DNA of 60,901 nucleotides from Clostridium sp. C105KSO13 (GTDB lineage Bacteria > Bacillota > Clostridia > Lachnospirales > Lachnospiraceae): positions 1 through 60,901 of the forward strand of contig NZ_FBWL01000154.1 of the NCBI RefSeq assembly GCF_001517425.1, given 5' to 3'. Shown here piece after piece: positions 1-9,510 of this stretch. A program made the position numbers and the translations under genes. The notes under the pieces are model-generated. The model was not told the origin of the DNA. It saw only the letters and a list, made by a program, of their open reading frames with translations, and ran no database searches. How positions within the stretch are numbered: the stretch's first letter is position 1; each line of letters starts with the position of its first letter.

Positions 1-262
1 ATTTCATGTATCGAGCCGCTTAAATCTCGTCACTATTATACTTCTATTTTAGGCAGGTTGACAATCTGTCTTTTTGGTATACGCAAAATTATTTTTTGTA
101 ATTCAGAGTCTGTTCTTTTTGTTCAAATTTCAAAGATATTCGTGCGGGCTTTCTTAACTAAACAGTGTTTCAATGATTTACAGTATATGATATACTGCTT
201 TCATCTAGAAAAGGCTTAACTAAATGACATTGCATAAATGATTATGTTTTAGTAAATTAGCA
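1..262. other. Non-coding left edge, AT-rich
   Basis: No convincing open reading frame, RNA gene or strong hairpin is visible. The only internal repetition is the decamer cttaactaaa, seen near 153 and again near 215. This may be the 3' flank of the HD-domain gene that reads leftward and ends at 263. Confidence 0.5.
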
Positions 263-847
263 CTAGCAGTCCTGCACATTTCCTTTTTGAATGTGTTTAT
301 CCACAATAGCTTTCATACACTTCCAGATGTCCTTAGAAGTCTCTTCTATTTTTTCATTTCTCTTATAAATCTGGGACCTTTTAACCTTATGCTCTGCCCA
401 GCTTATACCATCTGTCGCATCATTGAGCAGCAAAGGCTGAAAATTATCAAGCAGATGAGCATATTTTGCCTCTGCACTTTCGTATTTCTCAAACTCCTCC
501 CACAAATCGCGGAAAAGTTTCCCCTGATCTTCCGGGAGAATGCCAAAAATGCGTTCTGCTGCCTGCACTTCCCTCGCTCTTTTTGTCTCTGCTCCGTCAG
601 AATCATATGCATATGTATCCCCCGCATCAATTTCAACCAAATCATGAATCAGCACCATAATCATAACCTTCGTCAGGTCCGCTCCGGGTACGTATTCCTT
701 CAGAAGAACCGCCATCAATGCAATATGCCAGGAATGTTCCGCATCATTTTCCTTTCTCTTCCCATCTGCCAGATAGGTCTGTCTGTAAATATTCTTTACC
801 TTGTCAATCTCTTTGATAAATTCAAGCTGCTGGTCCAAACGTGTCAT
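263..847 (-). CDS. HD-domain phosphohydrolase (YfbR/HDDC2-like)
   Basis: A 194-residue protein with the metal-binding HD superfamily pattern: H38 in EHSWH, H68-D69 in IHDLVEIDAGD, and a later aspartate at D134 in the HLLDNFQP segment. This H...HD...D arrangement is that of YfbR/HDDC2-type 5'-deoxynucleotidases, soluble enzymes that dephosphorylate deoxynucleoside monophosphates. The length fits the family. It starts at ATG with AAGGTGAT just upstream. It lies 80 bp downstream of the MarR gene on the same strand with no clear terminator between them, so readthrough from the fatty-acid operon is possible. The exact substrate is inferred from the family only. Confidence 0.8.
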   Translation of the reverse strand: MTRLDQQLEFIKEIDKVKNIYRQTYLADGKRKENDAEHSWHIALMAVLLKEYVPGADLTKVMIMVLIHDLVEIDAGDTYAYDSDGAETKRAREVQAAERIFGILPEDQGKLFRDLWEEFEKYESAEAKYAHLLDNFQPLLLNDATDGISWAEHKVKRSQIYKRNEKIEETSKDIWKCMKAIVDKHIQKGNVQDC

Positions 848-927
848 GTCATCACCTTTCCCTTCGGTCTGTTATAAGCCGTATTGTACTCCATTTCTTT
901 CCAAACGTCAAAGCGTCTGCTGAAGAT

Positions 928-1374
928 TTACTTTTTGGCCTCATAGCCTCGAAAAAACTCTGACAGACTGTTTAGTGTCTTCAAAAGAACCGGTATTTCC
1001 TCTGCATCCAGGCTTTTAACCACCGCGTCTGTCATCTGCATGTGGTAGTCCTTGTGATGAGAAAATGCCTTTCTTCCCTTCTCGGTAAGACGGACATAGA
1101 CGACACGGCGGTCAGATTCACTTCTTTCCCGCACTAAATATTTTTTGTTCACAAGACTGTTGACAGACGTAGTAAGAGACCCGGCAGTAATGCCGAGTTT
1201 CCTGGCTACCATAGACATCGTACTGTCGTTTCCGAGCCCGACAGCCTCTATGATGTGCATGTCATTGTTGCTGATATCCTTAAATTCCTCAGTGATAATT
1301 GCTTTCTCTTCCAGCTCCCAGATTTCATTAAATAAATGAACGAGGATGTCGTTAATCGTCTCATATGCGTTCAC
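928..1374 (-). CDS. MarR-family regulator, FabT-like
   Basis: A 148-residue winged-helix MarR protein. The recognition helix region (GITAGSLTTSVNSLVNKKYL) and the wing (RERSESDRRVVYVRLTEKG) are at about residues 60-105, flanked by the usual dimerisation helices. It starts at GTG with AAGGAG about 10 nt upstream. It is the last gene of the fatty-acid operon, and the operon promoter carries a palindrome (11834-11846) very like the streptococcal FabT box. I therefore infer that it is the operon's own repressor, possibly sensing acyl-ACP as FabT does. In streptococci fabT sits near the front of the cluster; here it is at the far end. The family call is firm; the FabT role is inference. Confidence 0.8.
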   Translation of the reverse strand: MNAYETINDILVHLFNEIWELEEKAIITEEFKDISNNDMHIIEAVGLGNDSTMSMVARKLGITAGSLTTSVNSLVNKKYLVRERSESDRRVVYVRLTEKGRKAFSHHKDYHMQMTDAVVKSLDAEEIPVLLKTLNSLSEFFRGYEAKK

Positions 1375-1429
1375 AGATGGGGTGCTCCTTTTTTTATTCC
1401 TCTTCTACTGTCAGGACAATGTCAGAACA

Positions 1430-2488
1430 CTATTTGTTATCAAACAGAGAATCTACTACTTCCTTTACCGTCTCTATGCGCTTAGCTTTATATGCATAAG
1501 CTCCACAGAATAATAGTGCCTGATCCGCCTTGCCCTTTGCAGCATTTATCAGACTGTCCGTAATACAATATGGGATATCATTCGGGCTACATTTCGCGAG
1601 ACAGCCATGACATGGGGTATGGGGTATCTTTTCTTCTAGCATAACACGTTTCATAAACGGATTCAAGATTGCGCGTCCCGGCATACCCACAGGACTTTTT
1701 ACAATAACAATGTCTTCTTTTTCTGCCTTCAAATATGCGCCTTTAAATTCTGTCGGAGCGTCGCATTCTTTCGTCGTAACAAATCTCGTCGCAACCTGCA
1801 CTCCGTCCGCCCCCAGCCCGGCGGCATGTTTCACGTCATCGCTGTCAAAGATGCCCCCCGCAAGTATGACCGGAATCTTTTTCTGGTATTTTGTTTCATA
1901 TCCCCGGATGATTTCTATAATCTTTCTGACCTCTTCGTCATAAACCTTCGGTGAGTACTGCTGCAGTTCATCCTGCCTGAATCCTAAATGTCCCCCGGCC
2001 TTTGGGCCTTCAATTACGACCAGATCCGCCGTTCTTCGGTATTTCCTGTCCCAATATTTTAAAATAACCTTTGCCGATCTCTCCGTAGATACAATGGGCG
2101 CAATCTGAGTTCTGCTCCCTGCCGTCAGTCCCGGGAGTTCTGTGGGCAGCCCGGCCCCCGAAATGATAATATCAGCACCGGCTTTTACGGCCGCGGCAAC
2201 ATGGTTCTTAAATTCTTTAAGAGCTGTCATGATATTGTACCCAATAATACCTTCAGGAGAGATTTCCCTCGCTTTATTCATTTCTTTTTGAATGGCTCTT
2301 TCATTTGCCTTGACAGGACTCTTTTCAAAATCCGGCTCCCCAAATCCAATCTGGGCAGTGGAAATAATGCCGACGCCGCCTTCTGCCGCTACAGACCCGG
2401 CCAAATTTCCCAGACTGATTCCAACTCCCATTCCCCCCTGAATGAGAGGAATTCTGGTTGTTTTTTCTCCTACTTTAAATGGACCCAT
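1430..2488 (-). CDS. Nitronate monooxygenase / FabK-like FMN flavoprotein
   Basis: A 352-residue TIM-barrel flavoprotein of the 2-nitropropane dioxygenase/FabK family. Visible are the N-terminal QGGMGVGIS loop, the GPKAGGHLG motif with the family's conserved histidine, and the FMN-phosphate site around ILAGGIFDSDDV and GADGVQVATRF. It sits between accDA (23-bp gap) and the MarR gene in the fatty-acid operon, which already has a true fabK. It is about 40 residues longer than FabK. A C-terminal cysteine cluster (CHGC-LAK-C then C eight residues later) is absent from the FabK in this window. It could be a second enoyl reductase, a nitronate monooxygenase or a lipid-linked redox enzyme; the sequence does not decide. 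Confidence 0.75.
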   Translation of the reverse strand: MGPFKVGEKTTRIPLIQGGMGVGISLGNLAGSVAAEGGVGIISTAQIGFGEPDFEKSPVKANERAIQKEMNKAREISPEGIIGYNIMTALKEFKNHVAAAVKAGADIIISGAGLPTELPGLTAGSRTQIAPIVSTERSAKVILKYWDRKYRRTADLVVIEGPKAGGHLGFRQDELQQYSPKVYDEEVRKIIEIIRGYETKYQKKIPVILAGGIFDSDDVKHAAGLGADGVQVATRFVTTKECDAPTEFKGAYLKAEKEDIVIVKSPVGMPGRAILNPFMKRVMLEEKIPHTPCHGCLAKCSPNDIPYCITDSLINAAKGKADQALLFCGAYAYKAKRIETVKEVVDSLFDNK

Positions 2489-2511
2489 ATTTTAAAAACC
2501 TCTCCTTAACT

Positions 2512-4209
2512 CTATATTCTCCGGAATCTCTGATAACGCTTTTCTACAAGTTCATCGTTGGAAAAGCCTGTATACACTCTCAAAAAATCACTTAAGGCGA
2601 CTTCCAGCCGGTTACAGACCTTTCCAAGGTTCTCCCGGGTATAATTCTCCGGCTCTGCAATTACCTGTTCAATCACTTCCAGTTCCAGTAAATCTCCTGC
2701 TGTCAGATGCATTACTTCGGCTGCCTCGCCGGCTCTTTTGCTGTCCTTCCACAGAATACTTGCAAACCCCTCGGGAGAAAGCACGGAATACACAGAATTT
2801 TCAAGCATCCATACTTCATTGGCAACAGCCATAGCCAGTGCACCGCCGCTGCCGCCTTCTCCAATCACAATTGAAAGTACAGGCACCTTTAAACCCGACA
2901 TTTCATATAAATTTCTCGCAATGGCCTCCCCCTGCCCTCTTTCTTCCGCTTCCAGACCACAAAATGCACCGGGAGTATCTACGAAGCAGATAACAGGGCG
3001 CCCAAATTTCTCCGCCTGCCTCATCAGACGCAATGCTTTCCTGTATCCATCAGGAGATGGCATGCCGAAGTTTCGTTCTATGTTTTCTTTGGTGGTCCTT
3101 CCCTTTGCCTGGGCAATAACGGTTACCGGGCAGCCGTGAAAATATGCTGTGCCACCTATAATTGCCTTATCATCTTTAAAATAACGGTCTCCGTGAAATT
3201 CCATAAAATCATCGAATAAGCTTTCAATGTAATCGTCCGCCACAGGACGATCTTTTCTCCGGGATAGCAAAACCCGATCCCAGGCATTTATGGGAGTATC
3301 TTCCTCTGACATCTTTTTAAAAGCTTCTGCGAAGTTTCCTTTTAAACCTTCTGCTCTTCCGCCCTTACTGTGCAGCTTTAGTATCTCTGACAGTGTCTCT
3401 TTCATATTCTCACGCTCTACGATTTTGTCGACAAAACCATGCTCCAGTAAGAACTCAGAACGTTGAAATCCTTTGGGCAGCTTTTCCCCGATTGTCTGCT
3501 CTATGACCCGGGGCCCCGCGAATCCAATGAGAGCATTTGGTTCCGCCAGAATAATATCACCCAGCATTGCAAAACTTGCAGTAACCCCTCCTGTTGTTGG
3601 ATCGGTCAAAATGGAGATATAAAGAAGTCCTGCATCACTGTGGCGTTTTAATGCAGCAGAAGTCTTTGCCATCTGCATCAAAGATATGATTCCTTCCTGC
3701 ATTCTAGCTCCGCCAGAGCAGGCAAACAATATAACAGGAAGCCGCTCTTTAGTGGCGCGCTCTACGGCGAGAGTGATTTTTTCACCTACCACCTCCCCCA
3801 TGCTTGCCATCATAAAGCGACCGTCACACACACCGATTACAGCTTCCCAGCCATTAACCTTAATCTTTCCCGTAACAATGGCTTCTTCCAGCCCTGTCTT
3901 TTTCTGCAGCGCCTCAATTTTTTCTTCATATCCTTTAAACTTCAGAGGATTTGCAGTGACAAGACCTTTATCCCATTCCTCAAAGGAGCCTTTATCCGCC
4001 AGCATTTCAATCCGGCGGCAGGCATGCACACGAAAGTAACCGTGGCATTTGGGACAGATATAGAAACCATTTCTCACATCCTCTGTCATAATAGCCGATC
4101 CACATTTATTACATTTGCTGAGAAGCCCGTCAGGAACTTCAGGTTTGGAATCTCTTAGAGAAATATAATTCTTCTTTCTTGTCTTCTTAAACATATTCTG
4201 TAACTTCAT
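2512..4209 (-). CDS. accDA: Fused acetyl-CoA carboxylase carboxyltransferase beta-alpha
   Basis: A single 565-residue chain carrying both carboxyltransferase subunits of acetyl-CoA carboxylase, which transfers CO2 from biotin to acetyl-CoA to make malonyl-CoA. The AccD part (about 1-275) opens with its four-cysteine zinc ribbon (C33, C36, C52, C55) and has the SGGARMQEG oxyanion segment. The AccA part (about 285-565) contains the [19 protein letters not shown] and [10 protein letters not shown] motifs. In many bacteria these are two genes. The ATG at 4209 is preceded by GAGGAG 7 nt away, which I prefer over an in-frame TTG at 4239. It follows accC with an 82-bp gap that contains a palindromic repeat. 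Confidence 0.93.
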   Translation of the reverse strand: MKLQNMFKKTRKKNYISLRDSKPEVPDGLLSKCNKCGSAIMTEDVRNGFYICPKCHGYFRVHACRRIEMLADKGSFEEWDKGLVTANPLKFKGYEEKIEALQKKTGLEEAIVTGKIKVNGWEAVIGVCDGRFMMASMGEVVGEKITLAVERATKERLPVILFACSGGARMQEGIISLMQMAKTSAALKRHSDAGLLYISILTDPTTGGVTASFAMLGDIILAEPNALIGFAGPRVIEQTIGEKLPKGFQRSEFLLEHGFVDKIVERENMKETLSEILKLHSKGGRAEGLKGNFAEAFKKMSEEDTPINAWDRVLLSRRKDRPVADDYIESLFDDFMEFHGDRYFKDDKAIIGGTAYFHGCPVTVIAQAKGRTTKENIERNFGMPSPDGYRKALRLMRQAEKFGRPVICFVDTPGAFCGLEAEERGQGEAIARNLYEMSGLKVPVLSIVIGEGGSGGALAMAVANEVWMLENSVYSVLSPEGFASILWKDSKRAGEAAEVMHLTAGDLLELEVIEQVIAEPENYTRENLGKVCNRLEVALSDFLRVYTGFSNDELVEKRYQRFRRI

Positions 4210-4236
4210 ACGACAGCTCCTCATCTCCAATAACCG

Positions 4237-4292
4237 CAAAGGGGACTCGCAAAGGGGACTGACCCTTTTGAGGCCCGTTTTCAGAATATTCT
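4237..4292. repeat. GGGGAC palindromic repeat with TCAGAATATTCT tail (copy 1)
   Basis: AAAGGGGACT occurs twice here (from about 4238 and 4251); the second copy folds back on GACCCTTTT. It is followed at 4281-4292 by the self-complementary TCAGAATATTCT, which touches the accC stop codon. A close relative with the same two parts in the same order is at 19263-19310, and a simpler version is at 6098-6120. All three end 19-28 nt upstream of a minus-strand start codon. Confidence 0.65.
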
Positions 4293-5626
4293 TACAACGT
4301 TTCTATAAATTCTATATCTATGTCTCCCGACTCAAAGTTAGGATGATGTAGTATTTCATATTGGTAGTCTACATTTGTCTCTATCCCCTCTATGATAATC
4401 TCCCCAAGTGCACTCTGCATTTTCCGAATTGCTTCTTCACGGGTCTCTGCGTGTACAATCAATTTGGCGAGCATGGAATCGTAGTAGGGTGTTACTGTAT
4501 AGCCACTGTAAATGGCAGAATCGATGCGCACGCCCTTTCCTCCGGGAAGGTACATATCTGTGATGGTTCCGGGGGAGGGGCGGAAGTTTTTTTCAGGATT
4601 TTCAGCATTGATTCGGCACTCTATAGCGTGGCCCGTCATTTTGATGTCGTCCTGGGTATAATTTAGAATTTCTCCGTCCGCTATGCGGATTTGCTCTTTA
4701 ATCAAATCAATCCCGGTCACCCACTCTGTCACCGGATGCTCCACTTGAATTCTCGTGTTCATTTCCATAAAGAAAAAGTTACCATTCTTCTCCAAAAGGA
4801 ATTCTATAGTCCCGGCACTCGAATAGTTTGCTGCTTTTGCGGCCTTTACGGCAGCCTGCCCCATTTTATACCTCATTTCGGGAGAGATAGCTATGGAAGG
4901 AGATTCCTCTATCATTTTCTGGTGATTTCTCTGGATAGAACAGTCCCGCTCCCCAAGATGCACTACATTGCCGTGTTTATCTGCAAGAATCTGGAATTCT
5001 ATGTGCCTGGGATGCCGAACAAAATGCTCTATATACATCGTTTTGTCCCCGAAGGCCATCTGTGCTTCTTTTTGGGCTGTATTAAAACTGCTTTCAAATT
5101 CATCTGAGGTTTCAGCCACACGCATTCCTTTACCCCCGCCTCCAAGAGCCGCTTTTACAATGACAGGATATCCGATTGCTTTGGCAGCAGCAGCACCTTT
5201 TTTTGCATCAAAGATAGGTTCCTGACTGCCTGGGATTACAGGTACATCCGCTGCCACCATAGTATTCCTGGCTTCCTGTTTATTCCCCATTTTACGGATT
5301 ACGCTGGAATTAGGGCCAATAAATGTAATATTGCACTGCTCACATAATTCTGCAAATCTACTGTTCTCTGACAAAAATCCAAATCCAGGATGAATGGCAT
5401 CTGCACCGGATACCAGTGTAGCGCTTACAATACGCTCCATGTTTAGATAGCTCTCTGATGAGGATGCAGGACCAATACAGATTGCCTCATCTGCAAGCTG
5501 TGTATGCAGAGCTTCCCGGTCAGCCTCTGAATAAACAGCCACTGTCTCTATCCCCATCTCTCTGCAGGCACGGATAATGCGCACAGCGATTTCTCCCCGG
5601 TTTGCAATCAATACTTTTTCAATCAT
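4292..5626 (-). CDS. accC: Biotin carboxylase subunit of acetyl-CoA carboxylase
   Basis: A 444-residue ATP-grasp biotin carboxylase that carboxylates the biotin on AccB using ATP and bicarbonate. It shows the N-terminal [14 protein letters not shown] segment, the glycine-rich [13 protein letters not shown] loop near residue 165, the [14 protein letters not shown] metal- and biotin-site motif near 285, and the biotin-carboxylase C-terminal domain. Length is normal for the family. It follows fabZ by 15 bp and precedes accDA, completing a four-function acetyl-CoA carboxylase inside the operon. Confidence 0.95.
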   Translation of the reverse strand: MIEKVLIANRGEIAVRIIRACREMGIETVAVYSEADREALHTQLADEAICIGPASSSESYLNMERIVSATLVSGADAIHPGFGFLSENSRFAELCEQCNITFIGPNSSVIRKMGNKQEARNTMVAADVPVIPGSQEPIFDAKKGAAAAKAIGYPVIVKAALGGGGKGMRVAETSDEFESSFNTAQKEAQMAFGDKTMYIEHFVRHPRHIEFQILADKHGNVVHLGERDCSIQRNHQKMIEESPSIAISPEMRYKMGQAAVKAAKAANYSSAGTIEFLLEKNGNFFFMEMNTRIQVEHPVTEWVTGIDLIKEQIRIADGEILNYTQDDIKMTGHAIECRINAENPEKNFRPSPGTITDMYLPGGKGVRIDSAIYSGYTVTPYYDSMLAKLIVHAETREEAIRKMQSALGEIIIEGIETNVDYQYEILHHPNFESGDIDIEFIETL

Positions 5627-5641
5627 ACCCTGTACATCTCC

Positions 5642-6073
5642 TTAATCTCCTACCATAAATGTCAGCTCTGCAGTGACTACAACTTTACCATCCACAGAGG
5701 CAGTCGCCTGGCCTACACCGACGGGTCCTTTGGTCTTAATGATTTTTGTTTCCAGCTTGATTTTGTCCCCCGGAACCACCATTCCTTTAAATTTGCATTT
5801 CTGGATACCGCCAAAATAAGCAGTCTTACCTTTATTTTGTTCCTGACTCAAAATAGCGACCGCTCCTACCTGGGCAAGTGCCTCCACTGTCAGGACGCCC
5901 GGCATAACAGGATGTTCCGGAAAATGTCCTTTAAAAAAGTCTTCTCTGTATGTCACACATTTGTACCCTACCGCATACTGCCCCGGTTCGTAATCTTCAA
6001 TATAATCTACCAGAAGAAATGGGTGTCTGTGAGGGATAATCTCCTGAATTTGTTTTATATCCAATTTATTCAT
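5642..6073 (-). CDS. fabZ: 3-hydroxyacyl-ACP dehydratase FabZ
   Basis: A 143-residue hot-dog-fold dehydratase that removes water from 3-hydroxyacyl-ACP in the elongation cycle. The catalytic pair is visible: the histidine in IPHRHPFLLVD near residue 17 and the glutamate in VEALAQVGAV near 65. The HFPEHPVMPGVL strand is typical of the family. I use the ATG at 6073; a TTG two codons upstream (6079) is an alternative, and neither has a strong Shine-Dalgarno site. A short palindrome lies just upstream at 6098-6120. Confidence 0.93.
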   Translation of the reverse strand: MNKLDIKQIQEIIPHRHPFLLVDYIEDYEPGQYAVGYKCVTYREDFFKGHFPEHPVMPGVLTVEALAQVGAVAILSQEQNKGKTAYFGGIQKCKFKGMVVPGDKIKLETKIIKTKGPVGVGQATASVDGKVVVTAELTFMVGD

Positions 6074-6097
6074 TTTCAACCCGCTTTCTCAAAACTT

Positions 6098-6120
6098 AAA
6101 AAAGGGACTGTTCCCTTTTT
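6098..6120. repeat. GGGAC palindrome between accB and fabZ (copy 2)
   Basis: AAAAAAGGGACTGTTCCCTTTTT is a short hairpin with A-tract and T-tract flanks, located in the accB-fabZ gap 25 nt upstream of the fabZ start. On the coding (minus) strand the stem is followed by a run of T, so partial termination is possible. It resembles copies 1 and 3 but lacks the TCAGAATATTCT tail. Confidence 0.55.
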
Positions 6121-6129
6121 CATGCTGCT

Positions 6130-6585
6130 CTAATTAATAACAAATAATGGCTGCCCATATTCTACGGCATCACCATTTTCTACCAGTATATCTGTTATGG
6201 TTCCTGCAAAATCACTTTCTATTTCATTCATCAGTTTCATAGCTTCCACGATGGCGAGCACCTGCCCTTCTTTTACATCATCCCCTATCTTTACAAAGGG
6301 GGATGCATCTTCCGAAGGAGACGTATAAAACGTCCCAATCAGTGGGGACTTTACTATATTTCCATCAACAGTCCCGGTCTCTTCTTTTCCGGGAACCATC
6401 TTAGCTTCCGGGATTTCCGGCACATCCCTCAAAGCAGGTCTGTCCTGTCCCACAGGCACTGCTGCTTCTAAGAAGTCTGCTGTTTTTTTTAGAGAAAGTT
6501 TTACACCGCCTTCTTCGTATTTGAATTCTGTCAATGTGGAATTGGATACTGCTTCTACCAGTTCTAATATTTGCTCTGTTTTCAT
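6130..6585 (-). CDS. accB: Biotin carboxyl carrier protein
   Basis: A 151-residue carrier for the biotin of acetyl-CoA carboxylase. The C-terminal biotinyl domain ends with the canonical EAMKLMNEI, the biotinylated lysine being K117. The N-terminal part starts KTEQILELVEAVSNSTLTEF, as in other AccB proteins, and is linked by a flexible Pro/Glu-rich segment (about 40-75). It lies 9 bp downstream of fabF. Confidence 0.95.
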   Translation of the reverse strand: MKTEQILELVEAVSNSTLTEFKYEEGGVKLSLKKTADFLEAAVPVGQDRPALRDVPEIPEAKMVPGKEETGTVDGNIVKSPLIGTFYTSPSEDASPFVKIGDDVKEGQVLAIVEAMKLMNEIESDFAGTITDILVENGDAVEYGQPLFVIN

Positions 6586-6594
6586 GGATTTTCC

Positions 6595-7833
6595 CTATCC
6601 TTCATACTTTTTTACTAATAAGGTTGCATTATGTCCGCCAAACCCGAGAGAGTTGGTAAGCACATAGTTTATTTCTTTTTCTATCGGTGCACCCACCGCA
6701 TAGTTCAAATCACATCCCTCACCGGTTTCTCTGGTTCCCATAGTCTGGTGGATGTATCCATCCTGAATACTTTTCACGCATACAACAAATTCCACGCCTC
6801 CCGCTGCTCCCAGAAGGTGGCCTATCATAGACTTGGTAGAGTTTACGACAACATTTTTGGCTGCATTTCCCAGAGCCTGCTTAATTGCCCTCGTCTCAAA
6901 GAGATCATTTTTCTGCGTACTGGTACCGTGTGCATTGATATAATCCACCTGGTCCGGTGATATCCCGGCCTCCTTTATAGCCAGCTCCATAGCCTTTTGT
7001 GCCCCTTCACCATTCTCCTCGGGTGAAGTGATGTGATATGCATCCCCTGTAGATCCATACCCGACCAGTTCTGCGTAAATATGGGCCCCTCTGGCCTTTG
7101 CATGTTCCAGTTCCTCCAGCACAACAACCCCAGCGCCTTCGCCAAGTACAAACCCATCTCTATCCTTGTCAAACGGTATGGATGCCCGCATGGGATCCGG
7201 ACATGCGGAAAGTGCTGTCAAGCCCGAAAAACCTGCAATTCCGGTGGGGCAAATGGCGCTTTCCGTTCCCCCCGCCACCATGATATCCGCATCGTCATAC
7301 TGGATTGCACGAAATGCATCCCCGATACAGTTGGTTCCCGAAGCACAGGCTGTTACCACATTTGAACACTTTCCTTTTAGCCCAAGTTGGATAGATACAT
7401 TCCCGGCAGCCATATTAGATATCATCAGCGGAACCATCAATGGATTCACCCTGCTGGGACCCTTCTCCACAATTTTTGTATAATTTTCTTCTATCACTTG
7501 AAGACTCCCGATTCCAGAACCCACAATCACACCGGCCCGGTAAGGATCCTCCTGCATCATATCGATTCCCGCATCCGAAAATGCTTCCTTCGCCGCAGCA
7601 ACCGCATATTGGGAAAATGGTTCCATGCGCTTTGCCGATTTAAAGTCCATTCTCTCTTTTGCCACAAAGCCTTTTACTTCTGCTGCAACCTGCACTTTGT
7701 ATTCAGATGCATCAAATCTGGTTATCGGTCCGATACCAACTTTCCCCTCACGGATTCCGTTCCAGAATTCCTCTACTGAATTACCGATTGGAGTCACTGC
7801 CCCCATTCCGGTTACTACAACTCGTCTTTTCAT
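6595..7833 (-). CDS. fabF: 3-oxoacyl-ACP synthase II
   Basis: A 412-residue condensing enzyme (KAS II) that elongates acyl-ACP with malonyl-ACP. The Cys-His-His catalytic triad is present: C163 in TACASGTN, the histidine of NAHGTSTQKND near 303 and the histidine of KSMIGHLLGAAGG near 339. The C-terminal NSLGFGGHN motif is intact. Length and layout are those of FabF. It lies 22 bp downstream of fabG. Confidence 0.96.
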   Translation of the reverse strand: MKRRVVVTGMGAVTPIGNSVEEFWNGIREGKVGIGPITRFDASEYKVQVAAEVKGFVAKERMDFKSAKRMEPFSQYAVAAAKEAFSDAGIDMMQEDPYRAGVIVGSGIGSLQVIEENYTKIVEKGPSRVNPLMVPLMISNMAAGNVSIQLGLKGKCSNVVTACASGTNCIGDAFRAIQYDDADIMVAGGTESAICPTGIAGFSGLTALSACPDPMRASIPFDKDRDGFVLGEGAGVVVLEELEHAKARGAHIYAELVGYGSTGDAYHITSPEENGEGAQKAMELAIKEAGISPDQVDYINAHGTSTQKNDLFETRAIKQALGNAAKNVVVNSTKSMIGHLLGAAGGVEFVVCVKSIQDGYIHQTMGTRETGEGCDLNYAVGAPIEKEINYVLTNSLGFGGHNATLLVKKYEG

Positions 7834-7855
7834 ATTGATCTCCTATATTGCTATT

Positions 7856-8596
7856 TTACATTGCCATTCCGCCGTCTACACAGAGCACCTGACCTGTGAT
7901 ATAACCGGCCTCTTCCGAAGCCAGAAATGCAACCGCCCCCGCAATATCCTCCGGCTTGCCAAAATGGCCCAGGGGAATTCCGGCTGCAGCTTCTTCCTTA
8001 GTCTTCCTAGGAAGCCCCTCTGTCATCTCTGTGCAGATAAATCCCGGTGCAACTGCATTCACAGTCACCCCCCTGGATGAAAACTCTCTAGCCACGGATT
8101 TTGTAAGGCCGATAACGCCTGCTTTAGAAGCCGAATAATTGGCCTGCCCTGCATTTCCCATAACTCCCGATACGGAAGAGAGGTTGATAATCCGTCCGCT
8201 CCTCTGCTTTATCATCTGTCTGGCGGCAAACCGGATACAGTGAAACGTGCCTTTCAAGTTCGTATTCATAACGGCGTCAAAATCCTCCTCAGACATTCTC
8301 ATCAGCAACCCGTCCCTGGTTATTCCTGCATTGTTGACTAAAATATCAATCCGGCCAAACTTCGAAAGGATTTCTCCCAGGAAGTTTTCACAGGCGTGAA
8401 AGTCAGAAACATCACACTGGAATATTTCCGCCTTACCTCCTCCCTGTACGATTTCTGTTTTTACTTCTTCTGCCTTCTCCCGGGAGCCATTGTAATTAAT
8501 TGCAATGGCAGCGCCATCTTTTGCCAGTTTCAGTGCAACAGCTCTCCCGATCCCCCGGGAGGCCCCTGTGACAACTGCCACTTTTCCTTCTAACAT
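7856..8596 (-). CDS. fabG: 3-oxoacyl-ACP reductase
   Basis: A 246-residue short-chain dehydrogenase that reduces 3-oxoacyl-ACP with NADPH. It has the TGASRGIG cofactor loop at about residues 10-17, the NNAG segment near 87, and the Ser-Tyr-Lys active site (NLSSVSG, then YSASK near 152-156). It overlaps the end of fabD by 7 bp, consistent with translational coupling in the operon. Confidence 0.95.
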   Translation of the reverse strand: MLEGKVAVVTGASRGIGRAVALKLAKDGAAIAINYNGSREKAEEVKTEIVQGGGKAEIFQCDVSDFHACENFLGEILSKFGRIDILVNNAGITRDGLLMRMSEEDFDAVMNTNLKGTFHCIRFAARQMIKQRSGRIINLSSVSGVMGNAGQANYSASKAGVIGLTKSVAREFSSRGVTVNAVAPGFICTEMTEGLPRKTKEEAAAGIPLGHFGKPEDIAGAVAFLASEEAGYITGQVLCVDGGMAM

Positions 8597-9510
8597 AATT
8601 CACCAACCACCTTATCTGCATCTCTCCAGGTTTCCACGTTGTAAACTTTCGCATCTCTTTTAATCTTTCTCATAAATCCCCCAAGGGTTTTTCCGGGTCC
8701 CACTTCCACGAAGACCTCCACGCCGTCTTTTATCATATTCTCCATGCTCTGCTGCCAGCGCACAGAAGATGTTACCTGCTTTTCAAGCAGAGGCTTTATT
8801 TCTCTGACATCATCTACATAACCCGCAGTCACATTTGTAACATAAGGAACCTGCAGACTATGCAATTCTATTGGTTCTAAAACTGCCGCCAGTTTTCTCC
8901 CTGCTTCCTTCAAAAGAGGAGAATGAAAAGGTCCGCTTACATGCAAAGGCAGCACTCTCTTTGCTCCTGCCTCCTTCAAAGCTGCTGAGGCACACTCCAC
9001 TCTTTCCTTCCACCCGGTAATCACAATCTGTCCCGGGCAGTTATAATTTGCAATGCTGACACCTTCTATCTCAGCAAGTACAGCCTTAATCTGGTCAGCA
9101 TTCATACCAAGAACTGCCGCCATAGCCCCCTTTCCATCGGGAACTGCCGTCTGCATCAGAATTCCCCGCTGTCTGACCGCCCGGATGGCATCGTCTTCAC
9201 TCATTCCTTTGCTCACAGCTATGGCACAGTATTCGCCCAGGCTTAACCCCGCCGTCACATCTGGTTTGAGTCCCTTTTCCTCCAGAACCGCTGTCATTGC
9301 CAGGCAGGTTGTCACAAGGGCAGCCTGGGTATACTCTGTCTGGTCCAGCAAATTGTTTTCTTCAAAGCACAGCGCTTTCATATCTATATTCAGCAGCCTG
9401 GAGGCCCTGTTAAAAATCCCCGCTGCCGCCTGACTATTTTCATAAAAATCTTTTCCCATCCCGGGCTTTTGAGCACCCTGTCCGGGAAATATAAATGCAG
9501 TCTTACTCAT
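8590..9510 (-). CDS. fabD: Malonyl-CoA:ACP transacylase
   Basis: A 306-residue acyltransferase that loads malonate from CoA onto ACP. The nucleophile elbow GLSLGEY places the active serine at S90, and the second catalytic residue is the histidine of GPFHSPLL near 200. The N-terminal FIFPGQGAQ is typical. I start at the ATG at 9510, preceded by AAAAGGA; a TTG at 9528 would add six residues. Its start overlaps the end of fabK by 8 bp. Confidence 0.95.
   Translation of the reverse strand: MSKTAFIFPGQGAQKPGMGKDFYENSQAAAGIFNRASRLLNIDMKALCFEENNLLDQTEYTQAALVTTCLAMTAVLEEKGLKPDVTAGLSLGEYCAIAVSKGMSEDDAIRAVRQRGILMQTAVPDGKGAMAAVLGMNADQIKAVLAEIEGVSIANYNCPGQIVITGWKERVECASAALKEAGAKRVLPLHVSGPFHSPLLKEAGRKLAAVLEPIELHSLQVPYVTNVTAGYVDDVREIKPLLEKQVTSSVRWQQSMENMIKDGVEVFVEVGPGKTLGGFMRKIKRDAKVYNVETWRDADKVVGELC

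Noticed and set aside
6098-6120. A true operon terminator between accB and fabZ
   Set aside because: The stem has few G-C pairs and the downstream fab genes share the operon's order and spacing; it matches a repeat seen elsewhere, so I list it as a repeat with possible partial termination.
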